Source: an uncultured Candidatus Saccharibacteria bacterium
GTDB taxonomy: Bacteria; Patescibacteriota; Saccharimonadia; Saccharimonadales; Saccharimonadaceae
DNA length: 64,000 nucleotides
Assembly (NCBI GenBank): GCA_947087275.1
Contig: CAMUBZ010000002.1
Span: 60,751 to 124,750, forward strand
Direction: 5' to 3'
Below are positions 52,762 to 60,564 of the stretch, piece by piece. Each line of letters begins with the position of its first letter. Position 1 is the stretch's first letter. The translations under genes and the position numbers were made by a program. The notes beneath the pieces were generated by a model. That model ran no database searches, was not told the origin of the DNA, and saw nothing but the letters and a program-made list of their open reading frames with translations.

Positions 52762-53007
52762 ATGCCTAAGAAAAGGTTTGTGCATTCGAGTATGGGTAGG
52801 GTGGTGGAGTTGTTTTGGAAGTGTGGAGGATTCTGCGGGATAGTAATATCAAAACATAAACATGGAGATAATCTCATGCGGAAACTAAACAAAATCCTTT
52901 CTTTGTTATACAAACTGCGTAACCGTTCACAGCCAAAGACCGAGACTAAAGTTAAAGTCGATGTACAACAAAAAATTACCGTCATTGTCGTGAATAACGA
53001 TAACTGA
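52762..53007 (+). CDS. Small hypothetical protein, about 81 aa
   Basis: Basic, with M-R-K-L-N-K-I-L-S-L-L-Y-K-L-R in the middle and a C-terminus S-Q-P-K-T-E-T-K-V-K-V. Upstream carries the promoter shared by toxin-like genes (CTTGTGCTTGCTAAA). The C-terminus and the downstream ~60 bp recur at 63321-63490 on the minus strand, conserved as protein, so at least the end is or was coding. The start is uncertain; an inner ATG at 52876 is possible. Confidence 0.45.
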   Translation: MPKKRFVHSSMGRVVELFWKCGGFCGIVISKHKHGDNLMRKLNKILSLLYKLRNRSQPKTETKVKVDVQQKITVIVVNNDN

Positions 53008-53089
53008 CGGTAACTCATCCTAATTCAATGATACCCTACTCATAACGGTTATGTCAAGCCTGAAGTTGGGCTCTACTCCTCTTTATTTT

Positions 53090-53110
53090 GTGCGCAGTGG
53101 GTATGTAGGA
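53090..53110 (+). repeat. Fused cassette head and tail (deletion scar)
   Basis: GTGCGCAGTGG (one change from the head) is followed directly by GTATGTAGGA, the end of the tail; the whole variable region is missing. Confidence 0.65.
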
Positions 53111-53124
53111 AACAGAGCAAAAAC

Positions 53125-53201
53125 TGGTGACTTGGGCGGGAGTTGAACCCACAACCTTCTCCTTAGGACGGAGCCGCTCTATCCAATTGAGCTACCAAGC
53201 C
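53125..53201 (-). tRNA. tRNA-Arg (anticodon CCU), CCA encoded
   Basis: Cloverleaf on the minus strand: acceptor GGCTTGG/CCAAGTC, D-arm GCTC/GAGC, anticodon loop GTCCTAA giving CCT, T-arm GTGGG-TTCAACT-CCCGC, then ACCA. The anticodon stem has one G-A mismatch at its outer end. TATAAT lies a few bases upstream. Confidence 0.93.
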
Positions 53202-53242
53202 ATAGGGTAATTATAACATATCTAAAAGTCTTGAAAAAAGCC

Positions 53243-53273
53243 TTGACTTGGAGTGCACTCCAGACTTTATAAT
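53243..53273 (+). promoter_or_regulatory. MerR-type promoter/operator 1
   Basis: TTGACT and TATAAT separated by 19 bp, with the palindrome GGAGTGCACTCC in the spacer. The long spacer and such palindromes are the hallmark of MerR-regulated promoters (NmlR/AdhR type). Confidence 0.85.
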
Positions 53274-53293
53274 TGAATCATGAAAGGAAGATT

Positions 53294-53644
53294 ATGAAAA
53301 TCGGCGAAGTCGCGAAGCAGACCAATCTTTCTGAGGATACTTTGCGCTACTATGAGAAGAATGACTTGATCGGCGAAGTTCCACGTGAGAACGGAATCCG
53401 TGATTATTCCGAGCAGAACTTACGACGAATTAGTTTTGTCAAATGTTTGCGTGGTGCAGAAGTGCCAGTTGAGGTGATTCGGAAATACGTAGAGTTAGTA
53501 GATGCCGGCGAAGATACCTTACCCGAACGAATCAAATTGATAGAAGCTCAGCGCGAGGCACTGGAGCAGAAACTCGCAGAGATTCAAGCCGCCTATGACA
53601 AAATTGTTTATAAGATTAATTATTATCAGAAGGGAGGAAAATAG
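53294..53644 (+). CDS. MerR-family regulator 1 (AdhR/NmlR-like)
   Basis: 116 aa. N-terminal winged helix (M-K-I-G-E-V-A-K-Q-T, T-L-R-Y-Y-E-K-N), then a coiled-coil dimerisation helix. No conserved metal-binding Cys pair; one Cys at ~52 may sense electrophiles, as in AdhR/NmlR. SD AAAGGAAG 6 nt before ATG 53294. It probably controls its own promoter and the aldo/keto reductase that overlaps it. Confidence 0.92.
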   Translation: MKIGEVAKQTNLSEDTLRYYEKNDLIGEVPRENGIRDYSEQNLRRISFVKCLRGAEVPVEVIRKYVELVDAGEDTLPERIKLIEAQREALEQKLAEIQAAYDKIVYKINYYQKGGK

Positions 53645-54534
53645 TGAAGTGTATCAAACTTAATAATGGCGTAGAGATGCCAATTCTTGGCTTTGGCGTT
53701 TATCAAATCCCCAAAGAAGATACTAAGCGCTGCGTATTGGATGCACTGGAAGTTGGCTATCGTGGGATTGATACCGCCCAAAGTTATTTCAACGAAGCCG
53801 AGGTCGGTGAAGCGATTTTAGAATGTGGTATTGACCGCAAAGAATTGTTTATCACTACTAAAGTCTGGATTGATAATTACGGCTATGAAAACTGTAAGAA
53901 GTCGGTAGCCAAATCTCTGGAAAAATTACAAAGTGATTATATTGATTTAGTTTTGCTACATCAGCCGTTTGCAGATTACTACGGCGCATATCGGGCACTC
54001 GAAGAACTATACGAAGAAGGTAAAATCCGCGCTATTGGAGTATCCAACTTCTACCCCGACCGTTTAATTGATATTTGCTTATTTGAGCGCAAGGTTATTC
54101 CGGCAGTTAATCAAGTGGAAGTGAATCCGCTCAATGCACAGTTCGCTGCACAAGAAAATATGGAAAAATACGATGTAAAAATGGAATCTTGGGCGCCATT
54201 TGGCGAGGGCCGCAGCGGCATGTTTGAGAACGAAACTCTGAAGAAAATCGGCGCGCAGTATAGTAAAACTCCAGCACAGGTAATTCTGCGTTGGCTGATT
54301 CAGCGCGGAGTAATTGTGAATTGCAAATCTACCCACAAAGAACGCATGGCGGAAAACTTTGATGTTTTTGATTTTGAATTAAGCGACAACGATATGGCAG
54401 AAATCAAAAAGTTAGATGCTGGTGAAAGTTTATTCTTCAATCATCAAGACCCGAAAATGGTGGAGTGGTTTGATCAAATCGTCAAAGAGCGCCGCGACAA
54501 TCAAGATTGCCGCAAGGATAAGAAAAACTGGTAG
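53644..54534 (+). CDS. Aldo/keto reductase
   Basis: 296 aa, (beta/alpha)8 barrel. D-T-A-Q-S-Y (catalytic Asp and Tyr) near residue 43-49, T-K-V-W (Lys) near 77, L-L-H-Q-P (His) near 108, and S-N-F near 140. NADPH-dependent aldehyde reduction is likely. The GTG start overlaps the MerR stop by one base. Its place behind an AdhR-like regulator suggests aldehyde detoxification. Confidence 0.93.
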   Translation: MKCIKLNNGVEMPILGFGVYQIPKEDTKRCVLDALEVGYRGIDTAQSYFNEAEVGEAILECGIDRKELFITTKVWIDNYGYENCKKSVAKSLEKLQSDYIDLVLLHQPFADYYGAYRALEELYEEGKIRAIGVSNFYPDRLIDICLFERKVIPAVNQVEVNPLNAQFAAQENMEKYDVKMESWAPFGEGRSGMFENETLKKIGAQYSKTPAQVILRWLIQRGVIVNCKSTHKERMAENFDVFDFELSDNDMAEIKKLDAGESLFFNHQDPKMVEWFDQIVKERRDNQDCRKDKKNW

Positions 54535-54542
54535 GAGGCAAA

Positions 54543-54825
54543 ATGAAGAAATGGCTAATTGGGCTAGGTGTGTTAGTTGTGATAGTGCTAGGGATGAGCA
54601 CAGTTATGTTATTAGTGACTTCTAATCGTTCTACCGAAGATAACTTAACAATATCGAATCAGGAAAACAATATGACAGAAAATAATCAAAATAATGGCAA
54701 GGGTTTAGTGGTCTATTTCTCGCGCACTGGTGAAAATTATGGTGTCGGAGAAATCTCAGTGGGCAACACAGCGATGATGGCAAAACACAGACGATAGATT
54801 GGTTAAAAGACTTAGGATTATAACG
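54543..54825 (+). pseudogene. Flavodoxin-like gene with internal deletion and frameshift
   Basis: N-terminal membrane helix, then G-L-V-V-Y-F-S-R-T-G-E-N-Y-G-V-G, a flavodoxin FMN loop, which breaks off after M-M-A-K with a stop at 54797. In another frame, the following bases read T-I-D-W-L-K-D-L-G-L-stop, the usual C-terminus of this family. About 100 residues between are missing. The start carries SD AGGAGG. Probably non-functional. Confidence 0.75.
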
Positions 54826-54859
54826 GAACAATCATCTAAGATAAATGGGTGCAGACCTC

Positions 54860-54890
54860 TTGACTTAAAGTTTACTTTAACTTGTATAAT
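54860..54890 (+). promoter_or_regulatory. MerR-type promoter/operator 2
   Basis: TTGACT and TATAAT with a 19-bp spacer containing AAAGTTTACTTT. Confidence 0.85.
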
Positions 54891-54909
54891 GGAAGTAGAA
54901 AGGAGACAA

Positions 54910-55362
54910 ATGTCATATTCGATTGGTGAAGTTGCTAAGATAATGGGCGTGCCGACTTCTACCTTGCGCTATTACGACAGTATGGGTCTACTGCCAGAAG
55001 TCCGCCGCGAAAACGGTAGGCGCGTCTTTGAAGATAGAGATTTTAAGTGGCTGCGCGTGTTGAATTGTATGAAGAAAATCAATATGCCAGTCAGCAAAAT
55101 CAAGGAATATGTAGAGCTGGTTCAGCAAGGCGATAGCACTCTAGAAGCGCGCTACGCTATGATTTTAGAGCAAAAGCAGAATATAGAACAAGAAATTGCC
55201 GAGCTAGAACGGTGCCGCAAAGAGTTTGAGTATAAAGAGTGGTACTACCAGACTGCGATTAAAGCTGGCACGGAAAAAGATTTGGCGACGCTGATGGTTG
55301 ACCGTCCCACTCTAGATATTGACATCATCCCTAAAAATTATAAAAGTAAGGAGGTAGAATGA
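54910..55362 (+). CDS. MerR-family regulator 2
   Basis: 150 aa. M-S-Y-S-I-G-E-V-A-K-I-M and T-L-R-Y-Y-D-S-M form the winged helix; long coiled coil; C-terminal ~40 residues extra relative to regulator 1. One Cys at ~57. SD AAAGGAG; the upstream promoter (54860-54890) has the 19-bp MerR spacer. It overlaps the next gene by 4 nt and likely controls 55359-57652. Confidence 0.92.
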   Translation: MSYSIGEVAKIMGVPTSTLRYYDSMGLLPEVRRENGRRVFEDRDFKWLRVLNCMKKINMPVSKIKEYVELVQQGDSTLEARYAMILEQKQNIEQEIAELERCRKEFEYKEWYYQTAIKAGTEKDLATLMVDRPTLDIDIIPKNYKSKEVE

Positions 55363-55682
55363 AAAAACAAACTGCTGGACGAGACCATCTTGGTACGCTT
55401 GCGCCGAAGTTCGCGGAGTTAAATGACGATGTATTATTTGGTGAGATTTGGTCACGCGAGGATAAGCTATCGGCCCGCGATCGCAGTATGATTACTATTG
55501 CCGCCTTGATGGCGCAAGGATTGTATCCACAAGTAAAATCCCATCTGGTTTTGGGAAAAGAACACGGCTTAACAAGAGATGAAGTCGTAGAAATTGTGAC
55601 TCAACTCGCTTTCTATTGCGGTTGGGCGAAGGCTTGGAGTGTCTTTCCGCTCGTAGAAGAAGTTTATAGTGAAGAAAACTAA
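55359..55682 (+). CDS. Carboxymuconolactone decarboxylase-family protein
   Basis: 107 aa. D-R-S-M-I-T-I-A-A-L-M-A-Q-G and H-L-V-L-G-K-E-H-G-L-T-R-D-E-V are the CMD family helices; T-Q-L-A-F-Y-C-G-W follows. The AhpD-like C-x-x-C is absent. ATGA overlap with regulator 2. Small detoxification or peroxidase-like function inferred from the island context. Confidence 0.87.
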   Translation: MKKQTAGRDHLGTLAPKFAELNDDVLFGEIWSREDKLSARDRSMITIAALMAQGLYPQVKSHLVLGKEHGLTRDEVVEIVTQLAFYCGWAKAWSVFPLVEEVYSEEN

Positions 55683-55694
55683 GGAGATCTAAAA

Positions 55695-56117
55695 ATGAAC
55701 AAAGCAGATTTTGAGAAGTTCAATGTATTTGGTGAGGGGCAGCCAAATGAAGCCTATGCGCAGTATTTTATCGGGCAAAGTTTCTTAAATCCACTTGGTA
55801 AGACTAGCGATGGTATCGGGTTTGCTAATGTGACTTTTGAGCCAGGCTGTCGCAACAACTGGCATATTCATAAAGCCGATAAAGGTGGTGGTCAAGTGCT
55901 CCTCTGTATTGCTGGCGAAGGTTGGTATCAAGAAGAAGGTAAACCGGCGCAAAGTTTGAAGCCGGGAGATGTGGTAGTGATTCCGGCAAATGTCAAACAC
56001 TGGCACGGCGCAAAGCAAGACTCGTGGTTTGCTCATGTTGCCGTGGAAGTGCCAGGCGAAAATGCGGAGAATATTTGGCTAGAAGCGGTGAGCGACGAGG
56101 AATACCAAAGCTTATGA
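55695..56117 (+). CDS. Cupin-domain protein
   Basis: 140 aa. Cupin motif 1 (W-H-I-H-K-A-D-K-G-G-G-Q ... G-E-G) and motif 2 (L-K-P-G-D-V-V-V-I-P-A-N-V-K-H-W-H) with metal-binding His. Substrate unknown. Commonly paired with CMD proteins. SD AAGGAG. Confidence 0.9.
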   Translation: MNKADFEKFNVFGEGQPNEAYAQYFIGQSFLNPLGKTSDGIGFANVTFEPGCRNNWHIHKADKGGGQVLLCIAGEGWYQEEGKPAQSLKPGDVVVIPANVKHWHGAKQDSWFAHVAVEVPGENAENIWLEAVSDEEYQSL

Positions 56118-56662
56118 ACAAGAAAAGTATAATTATCGGTATAGTGGTTGTAATCGTAATTGCGATGCTTGGAGCGCTGGGATTTATGTTGTTTAAAACT
56201 CGCCAAGATGACCAAGGAGCAAATACTGCAATGGAGTCAGCCCCGGTTACTGATATGACTGTTCCGATAGAAGATAACAACCAAAATGGAGATAATGATA
56301 TGGTGACTAACCAAACTCGTATTAAAGTAACCGTGAATGGTACCGAGCTATACGCTGCACTGGATGATAATGCGACGACGCGCGATTTTCTCGCAAAATT
56401 ACCGATTACCTTACCGATGCAGGATTTATATGATCGCGAAATGTGCTACCATTTTGACGAAGCCTTTGCGACGGATAATTTGCAGAGTGATAATTACGAA
56501 GTGGGTGACATTATCTATTGGCCGCCGCGGCATAGTTTGGTAATTCTTTACGAACAAAATGGTGAGCGCTTTGAACGTCAGACTCTCGGTCATTTTGAAT
56601 CAAGTGTAGATATTTTTAAGACGACTGGAGATATAGAAGTAAAGTTTGAACTTGCGGAATAA
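56114..56662 (+). CDS. Cyclophilin-like-fold protein, membrane anchored
   Basis: 182 aa. N-terminal helix (S-I-I-I-G-I-V-V-V-I-V-I), ~40-residue polar linker, then a cyclophilin-like domain (R-I-K-V-T-V-N-G, F-L-A-K-L-P-I-T-L-P-M-Q-D-L-Y, Y-E-V-G-D-I-I-Y-W-P). ATGA overlap with the cupin gene. The fold is common in flavodoxin/CMD/cupin islands. Catalysis is not known. Confidence 0.85.
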   Translation: MNKKSIIIGIVVVIVIAMLGALGFMLFKTRQDDQGANTAMESAPVTDMTVPIEDNNQNGDNDMVTNQTRIKVTVNGTELYAALDDNATTRDFLAKLPITLPMQDLYDREMCYHFDEAFATDNLQSDNYEVGDIIYWPPRHSLVILYEQNGERFERQTLGHFESSVDIFKTTGDIEVKFELAE

Positions 56663-56677
56663 GAAAGGAGTATAAAA

Positions 56678-57652
56678 ATGGAAAAACTAAACCTAACCGA
56701 AGAATGGGATAAAACTTTCCCGAAAAGTGATAAAGTTGAGCACAAGAAAGTGACTTTCCCGAATCGCTATGGCATTACTCTGGCAGCGGATATGTATATA
56801 CCGAAAAATACTGAGGGTAAGTTTGCGGCGATTGCGGTTTGTGGTCCGTTTGGTGCAGTAAAAGAACAGGCTAGTGGCTTGTATGCGCAAGAAATGGCAG
56901 AGCGTGGCTTCCTCACGATTGCTTTTGACCCGTCATATACTGGTGAAAGCGGTGGTGAACCGCGTTATATGGCCTCGCCAGATATTAACACCGAAGATTT
57001 CCAAGCCGCGGTGGATTTTCTCTCCACTCTTGATAATGTTGATCCAGAGAAAATCGGGATTTGCGGCTGGGGCGGTATGGCACTCAATGTTGCCGCTTTA
57101 GATACACGGATTAAGGCAACTGCCGCAATGACAATGTATGATATGACGCGCGTGAATGCGAAAGGCTATTTTGACGAAGAAGATAGCGAAGAACAGCGCT
57201 ATGCGAAGAAAGTTGCATTGAACGCGCAACGCATTACTGATTATAAAAACGGTAAATATGGGCGTGCTGGCGGTTGTCTGCCTTTGCCGGTGCCAGAAGA
57301 TGTGCCGTTTTATGTCAAAGATTATAGTGAGTATTACAAAGGTCGTGCCTACCACGAGCGCAGTTTGAACTCTAATGACGGGTGGAATAAAATCGGCTGT
57401 ATGTCGTTCTTGAACCAACCGATCCTCGCTTATGTTAACGAAATACGAAGCGCTGTGTTGATTGTGCATGGTGACAAAGCGCATTCCTGCTATTTCTCGA
57501 AAGATGCTTATGAGAAGATGATGACTGGCAATAAATATACTGATAATAAGGAGTTAATGTTGATTCCGGGCGCAGTACACACGGATTTGTATGATAATCT
57601 GGCGGTAATTCCGTTTGATAAACTGGCCGATTTCTTCCGTAATAATTTGTGA
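56678..57652 (+). CDS. Alpha/beta-hydrolase family protein
   Basis: 324 aa. Elbow G-I-C-G-W-G-G-M-A near residue 128, where Ser is replaced by Gly, as in other members of this island-type family; V-H-G-D-K-A-H and G-A-V-H-T-D near the C-terminus. Function unknown. SD AAAGGAG. Last gene of the regulator-2 operon; the promoter of R1-C overlaps its stop. Confidence 0.85.
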   Translation: MEKLNLTEEWDKTFPKSDKVEHKKVTFPNRYGITLAADMYIPKNTEGKFAAIAVCGPFGAVKEQASGLYAQEMAERGFLTIAFDPSYTGESGGEPRYMASPDINTEDFQAAVDFLSTLDNVDPEKIGICGWGGMALNVAALDTRIKATAAMTMYDMTRVNAKGYFDEEDSEEQRYAKKVALNAQRITDYKNGKYGRAGGCLPLPVPEDVPFYVKDYSEYYKGRAYHERSLNSNDGWNKIGCMSFLNQPILAYVNEIRSAVLIVHGDKAHSCYFSKDAYEKMMTGNKYTDNKELMLIPGAVHTDLYDNLAVIPFDKLADFFRNNL

Positions 57653-57661
57653 TATAATAAA

Positions 57662-57812
57662 GGTGTTCTAAGTTATAAATATACAGACGAGTTTTATCTG
57701 TGCAGATGAGTTGCACGGGTGTGCGTTAGCCCTAAATAGGGCACCGCGACAGCCGGGCTAAAAGCTCATCTGTATAAAGGACTTAGAACACCCACGCGGT
57801 GTCCTATTTTTG
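57662..57812 (+). promoter_or_regulatory. Riboswitch-like attenuator R1-C
   Basis: TATAAT (57653-57658), then GGTGTTCTAAGT paired with ACTTAGAACACC (57781-57792); nested CAGATGAG/CTCATCTG; ACACC...GGTGT terminator plus T5 overlapping the closing-stem 3' arm. The longest closing stem of the four copies. Confidence 0.75.
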
Positions 57813-57847
57813 TCTTGGCAAAACTCGCTCGAAAGAAGGAGTTTTGT

Positions 57848-58228
57848 ATGCCCACACTCACGCAATATCAAGCAATTATTGATGGCAAGCCAGTACATAT
57901 TGCAACGGTGACGCCGGAAGGGGACCCGAATTTGGCAGTGGCGTCAGATGTGAAGGTGCTGGATGGGGCGCATTTAGTGATATCGGTGAACGAAATGACG
58001 CATACACAGGAGAATATTCAATATAATTCGCGTGTGGTGATGACAGCTTTTGATAAAGATTGGAAAGGGGTGCGGATTTTTGGCGAGGCGAAGTTTTATG
58101 AGAGTGGGAAATATTATGATATTTGCGAACGGACGTTCTTTGGGAATGGAGAAGTGTCGCCATTTGGAGCGACGAAGCCTAAGGGTGCGATTGTGGTGAC
58201 AGCGACTGATGTGAAGGAATATGTATAA
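57848..58228 (+). CDS. Pyridoxamine 5'-phosphate oxidase-family protein
   Basis: 126 aa, split beta-barrel FMN-binding fold: H-I-A-T-V-T-P-E-G-D-P-N near residue 18, F-G-E-A-K near 81. No substrate can be named. SD AAGGAG. Regulated by R1-C upstream. Ends 6 bp before the tail of C13. Confidence 0.87.
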   Translation: MPTLTQYQAIIDGKPVHIATVTPEGDPNLAVASDVKVLDGAHLVISVNEMTHTQENIQYNSRVVMTAFDKDWKGVRIFGEAKFYESGKYYDICERTFFGNGEVSPFGATKPKGAIVVTATDVKEYV

Positions 58229-58233
58229 CTTTT

Positions 58234-58444
58234 ACTCCTACATACCTAATACAGTACTAAGGCAGCGGAGGGGGAAAGCAGCGAAACGACTATTTGGCCC
58301 ATTTGATGTATTCACGCCAGTTGCATTGAAGTAGAGAGTATATGCGTCTGTAATAGATGTGTATGAACGTAATGACCAGTCGTGACCTTCAAGACCAGCA
58401 TCCCAATACGCACCAGCAACTAGATAAACCCACCCGCTGCGCAC
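58234..58444 (-). repeat. Silent FISUMP cassette C13
   Basis: Head at 58434-58444; tail to 58234. Encodes VRSG-W-V-Y-L-V ... F-P-L-R-C-L-S-T-V-L-G-M. Confidence 0.85.
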
Positions 58445-58448
58445 GGGA

Positions 58449-58546
58449 AAGTGGTACAAAAATGCAAAATTGTACCACTTAGCTACGGATCCTAACAGGG
58501 ATAAAAAATAAACTATACTGGTACAAAAGTTAAAAAGTGTACCAGT
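58449..58546. repeat. Two palindromes in the spacer of element E
   Basis: AAGTGGTACAA/TTGTACCACTT (58449-58480, perfect 11-bp arms) and ACTGGTACA/TGTACCAGT (58517-58546). Homologous, inverted copies occur at 63843-63941. Confidence 0.75.
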
Positions 58547-58595
58547 ATGATTCTTTTCAAAAAACTAAGCCAATTTAGTGCCTTTATTCATTTTT

Positions 58596-58806
58596 GTGCG
58601 CAGCGGGTATATTAATCCCAGCGATGGTAAATCTTGGTATGCTGGCTTCGGTGGCTACAGTTGGTCACCACATGCATATTCATCGACCCGCGCGTATCAT
58701 CTACACTTTAATGCTACTACAACTCTTACGTCATATGACCAGAACGCTCGTTACTACGCTTTCCCCCTCCGCTGCCTTAGTACTGTATTAGGTATGTGGG
58801 AGTGGT
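58596..58806 (+). repeat. Silent FISUMP cassette C14 (stop codon lost)
   Basis: Head at 58596-58606. The tail has TATGTGGGAG instead of TATGTAGGAG, so the frame runs on to 58820. Encodes VRSG-Y-I-N-P-S ... L-G-M-W-E-W. Confidence 0.85.
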
Positions 58807-58822
58807 ATGGTATAATATAAAT

Positions 58823-59308
58823 ATGAGCACAATGACATTTGAGGGTCAACGCGAAGGGGAATAAGTCGAACTGATTTTTCGGCGACATAGTGTTACGATT
58901 TGGCGTGGCGTGGTTTGGCTGATAGTGTGGGCGGTATTAGGTTTGGTGCCAATGCTCTTATGGAAAGATGACCAGCGCATGTTTTTTGTGTGGCTGGGGG
59001 CTTTGGTAATTGGTCTGTTGGGGCTGATGTATGTCTATATGCTATGGCATTTTTCGTATTATTTGGTTACTAACCAACGGATACGTCAGGTACGGCAGAA
59101 GGGATTGTTTCGTAAGACTGTAGTGGATTTGGGCCTCGATAAAATCCAGAGTATTAGCTATGAGGTGCCGGGAATTAAGGGCGGCATGTTTGGTTATGGT
59201 ACGTTGTTGATTCAGACGCAAGTGGGGGATATGACAATTAGTATGGTGCGGAAACCGGAAAAGATTTATAATATATTACAAGATTTAGCAGATAAGGTAA
59301 CGAGATGA
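58823..59308 (+). pseudogene. PH-domain membrane protein with in-frame stop
   Basis: A leaderless start (TATAAT ends 6 nt before ATG 58823) gives M-S-T-M-T-F-E-G-Q-R-E-G-E, then TAA (58862-58864), then in the same frame V-E-L-I-F-R-R-H, two membrane helices and a bacterial PH domain (L-V-T-N-Q-R-I-R, I-Q-S-I-S-Y-E-V). Without the stop it would be ~161 aa and family-like. Either a nonsense mutation (GAA to TAA fits), a sequence error, or a restart at GTG 58910 is the explanation. The next gene overlaps its stop. Confidence 0.75.
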
Positions 59309-60345
59309 GTTTATTTGAGAAGAAACCGACAACTGAGCGGGAGAAGGTAGAGCAGCGACGTGAGGAAGTGCTGGCGCAGGGGCGGAAATTTAAGTATCCG
59401 ATGCAATACGCCAAGCACAAGTTGATTATTAACACCGTAGTGGTGGCAGTGATTGCGATTGTTCTGATGGTGGTGGCTGGCTGGGCGATGCTTTATAAAG
59501 TGCAAGACACGGGAAATATGGTCTACCGGATTACGCAGGTGATTCCGGTGCCAGTGGCTGAGGTGGATGGCGCTAAGGTGCGTTATAGCGATTATTTGAT
59601 GATTTATCGTAGTAACTTGCAGGCAGCAGAGCAACAAGGTGGGCAGTTGGGTGAGGGCGAAGATGCCGAGATGGTGCGCGAAAGTTATAAAGAGGCGGCG
59701 ATGGAACAGGCGGTGATGTATACTTATGCGCTGAAACTGGGTCGTGAGATGGATATCACTGTTACGGAAGAAGAAATTACGCAGGCATTTGACGAACATC
59801 GCAAAGTGGGTGGGGTGGAACGTAGTGAAGAGAGTTTCCTCAAGATTGTGCGCGATAATTTTGGCATGAATCGGACGGAATATCGGCGGATGCTGTATCT
59901 GACTTTGATGAAGTCGAAGGTGGCGCAGGCGGTTGATACGCATGCACAAGAGTTGGTGGAGCAGGTGGAAAAGCTGATTGTGGAAAAAGAGGGTGACTTG
60001 TGGGCGGTAGCAGATGAGCTGGGCGTTGAGGTGGAGTATGAGGCAACGGGGCAGTTGGTGGATAATATGAACGTGGATGGTGGACGCTCAAACAAGGCTA
60101 TGACGCTAGAAGTGGATCAGGTGAGTGATAAGTTTTTGTCTAGCAACGGTGACGGCTATTACTATGTGAAGTTGGCAGAGAAGACGGATGATCAGGTAAA
60201 TTATTCTTCTATTAAGATTACATTCTCAGAATTCGATTTGCAGGTGGCGAGTTTGTATGATGAGGGGAAGGTGAAAGAATATATCACGTTTGATACTTTG
60301 CAGATTGAGGCCGGGGCAGAAGAAACGCCAACAACTGAAGAATAG
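59305..60345 (+). CDS. SurA N-domain-like membrane-anchored chaperone
   Basis: 346 aa. One membrane helix (~43-65), then a helical SurA_N-type region (V-A-E-V-D-G-A-K-V-R-Y-S-D-Y-L near residue 92) and an acidic tail. No parvulin domain is evident. Probably assists folding of secreted proteins. ATGA overlap with the PH-domain gene. Confidence 0.75.
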   Translation: MSLFEKKPTTEREKVEQRREEVLAQGRKFKYPMQYAKHKLIINTVVVAVIAIVLMVVAGWAMLYKVQDTGNMVYRITQVIPVPVAEVDGAKVRYSDYLMIYRSNLQAAEQQGGQLGEGEDAEMVRESYKEAAMEQAVMYTYALKLGREMDITVTEEEITQAFDEHRKVGGVERSEESFLKIVRDNFGMNRTEYRRMLYLTLMKSKVAQAVDTHAQELVEQVEKLIVEKEGDLWAVADELGVEVEYEATGQLVDNMNVDGGRSNKAMTLEVDQVSDKFLSSNGDGYYYVKLAEKTDDQVNYSSIKITFSEFDLQVASLYDEGKVKEYITFDTLQIEAGAEETPTTEE

Positions 60346-60365
60346 TGTGCTATAATATGGATATT

Positions 60366-60440
60366 GCGGGTATCGTATAACGGCTATTATGCATCCTTCC
60401 CAAGGATGAGATTGGAGTCCGACTCTCCATACCCGCACCA
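60366..60440 (+). tRNA. tRNA-Gly (anticodon CCC), CCA encoded
   Basis: Acceptor GCGGGTA/TACCCGC; anticodon stem CATCC/GGATG with loop TTCCCAA; T-arm TGGAG/CTCCA; ACCA end present. TATAAT is ~12 bp upstream. Confidence 0.93.
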
Positions 60441-60564
60441 CATTTTGTACTATAATGGGCTATTTTGAATTCAATTTACGCTCGCTCGTCCAGGAGACGC
60501 GCTTCGCTTAATTTCATCCAAAATACCTCCGTTCTAGTTACAAAATTAGTGCATCGGAGGCGGA

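Larger units (their letters stand above)
52446..53110. mobile_element. Decayed cassette-pair element D
   Basis: Left half intact (C12, minus), a toxin-type promoter and small ORF in the middle, and on the right only a fused head-plus-tail remnant (53090-53110). It lies directly beside tRNA-Arg. Confidence 0.55.
58234..58806. mobile_element. Head-to-head cassette-pair element E without cargo gene
   Basis: C13 (-) and C14 (+) with inverted tails at the ends and a ~150-bp spacer holding two palindromes. The same spacer type, inverted, is in element F. Confidence 0.65.
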
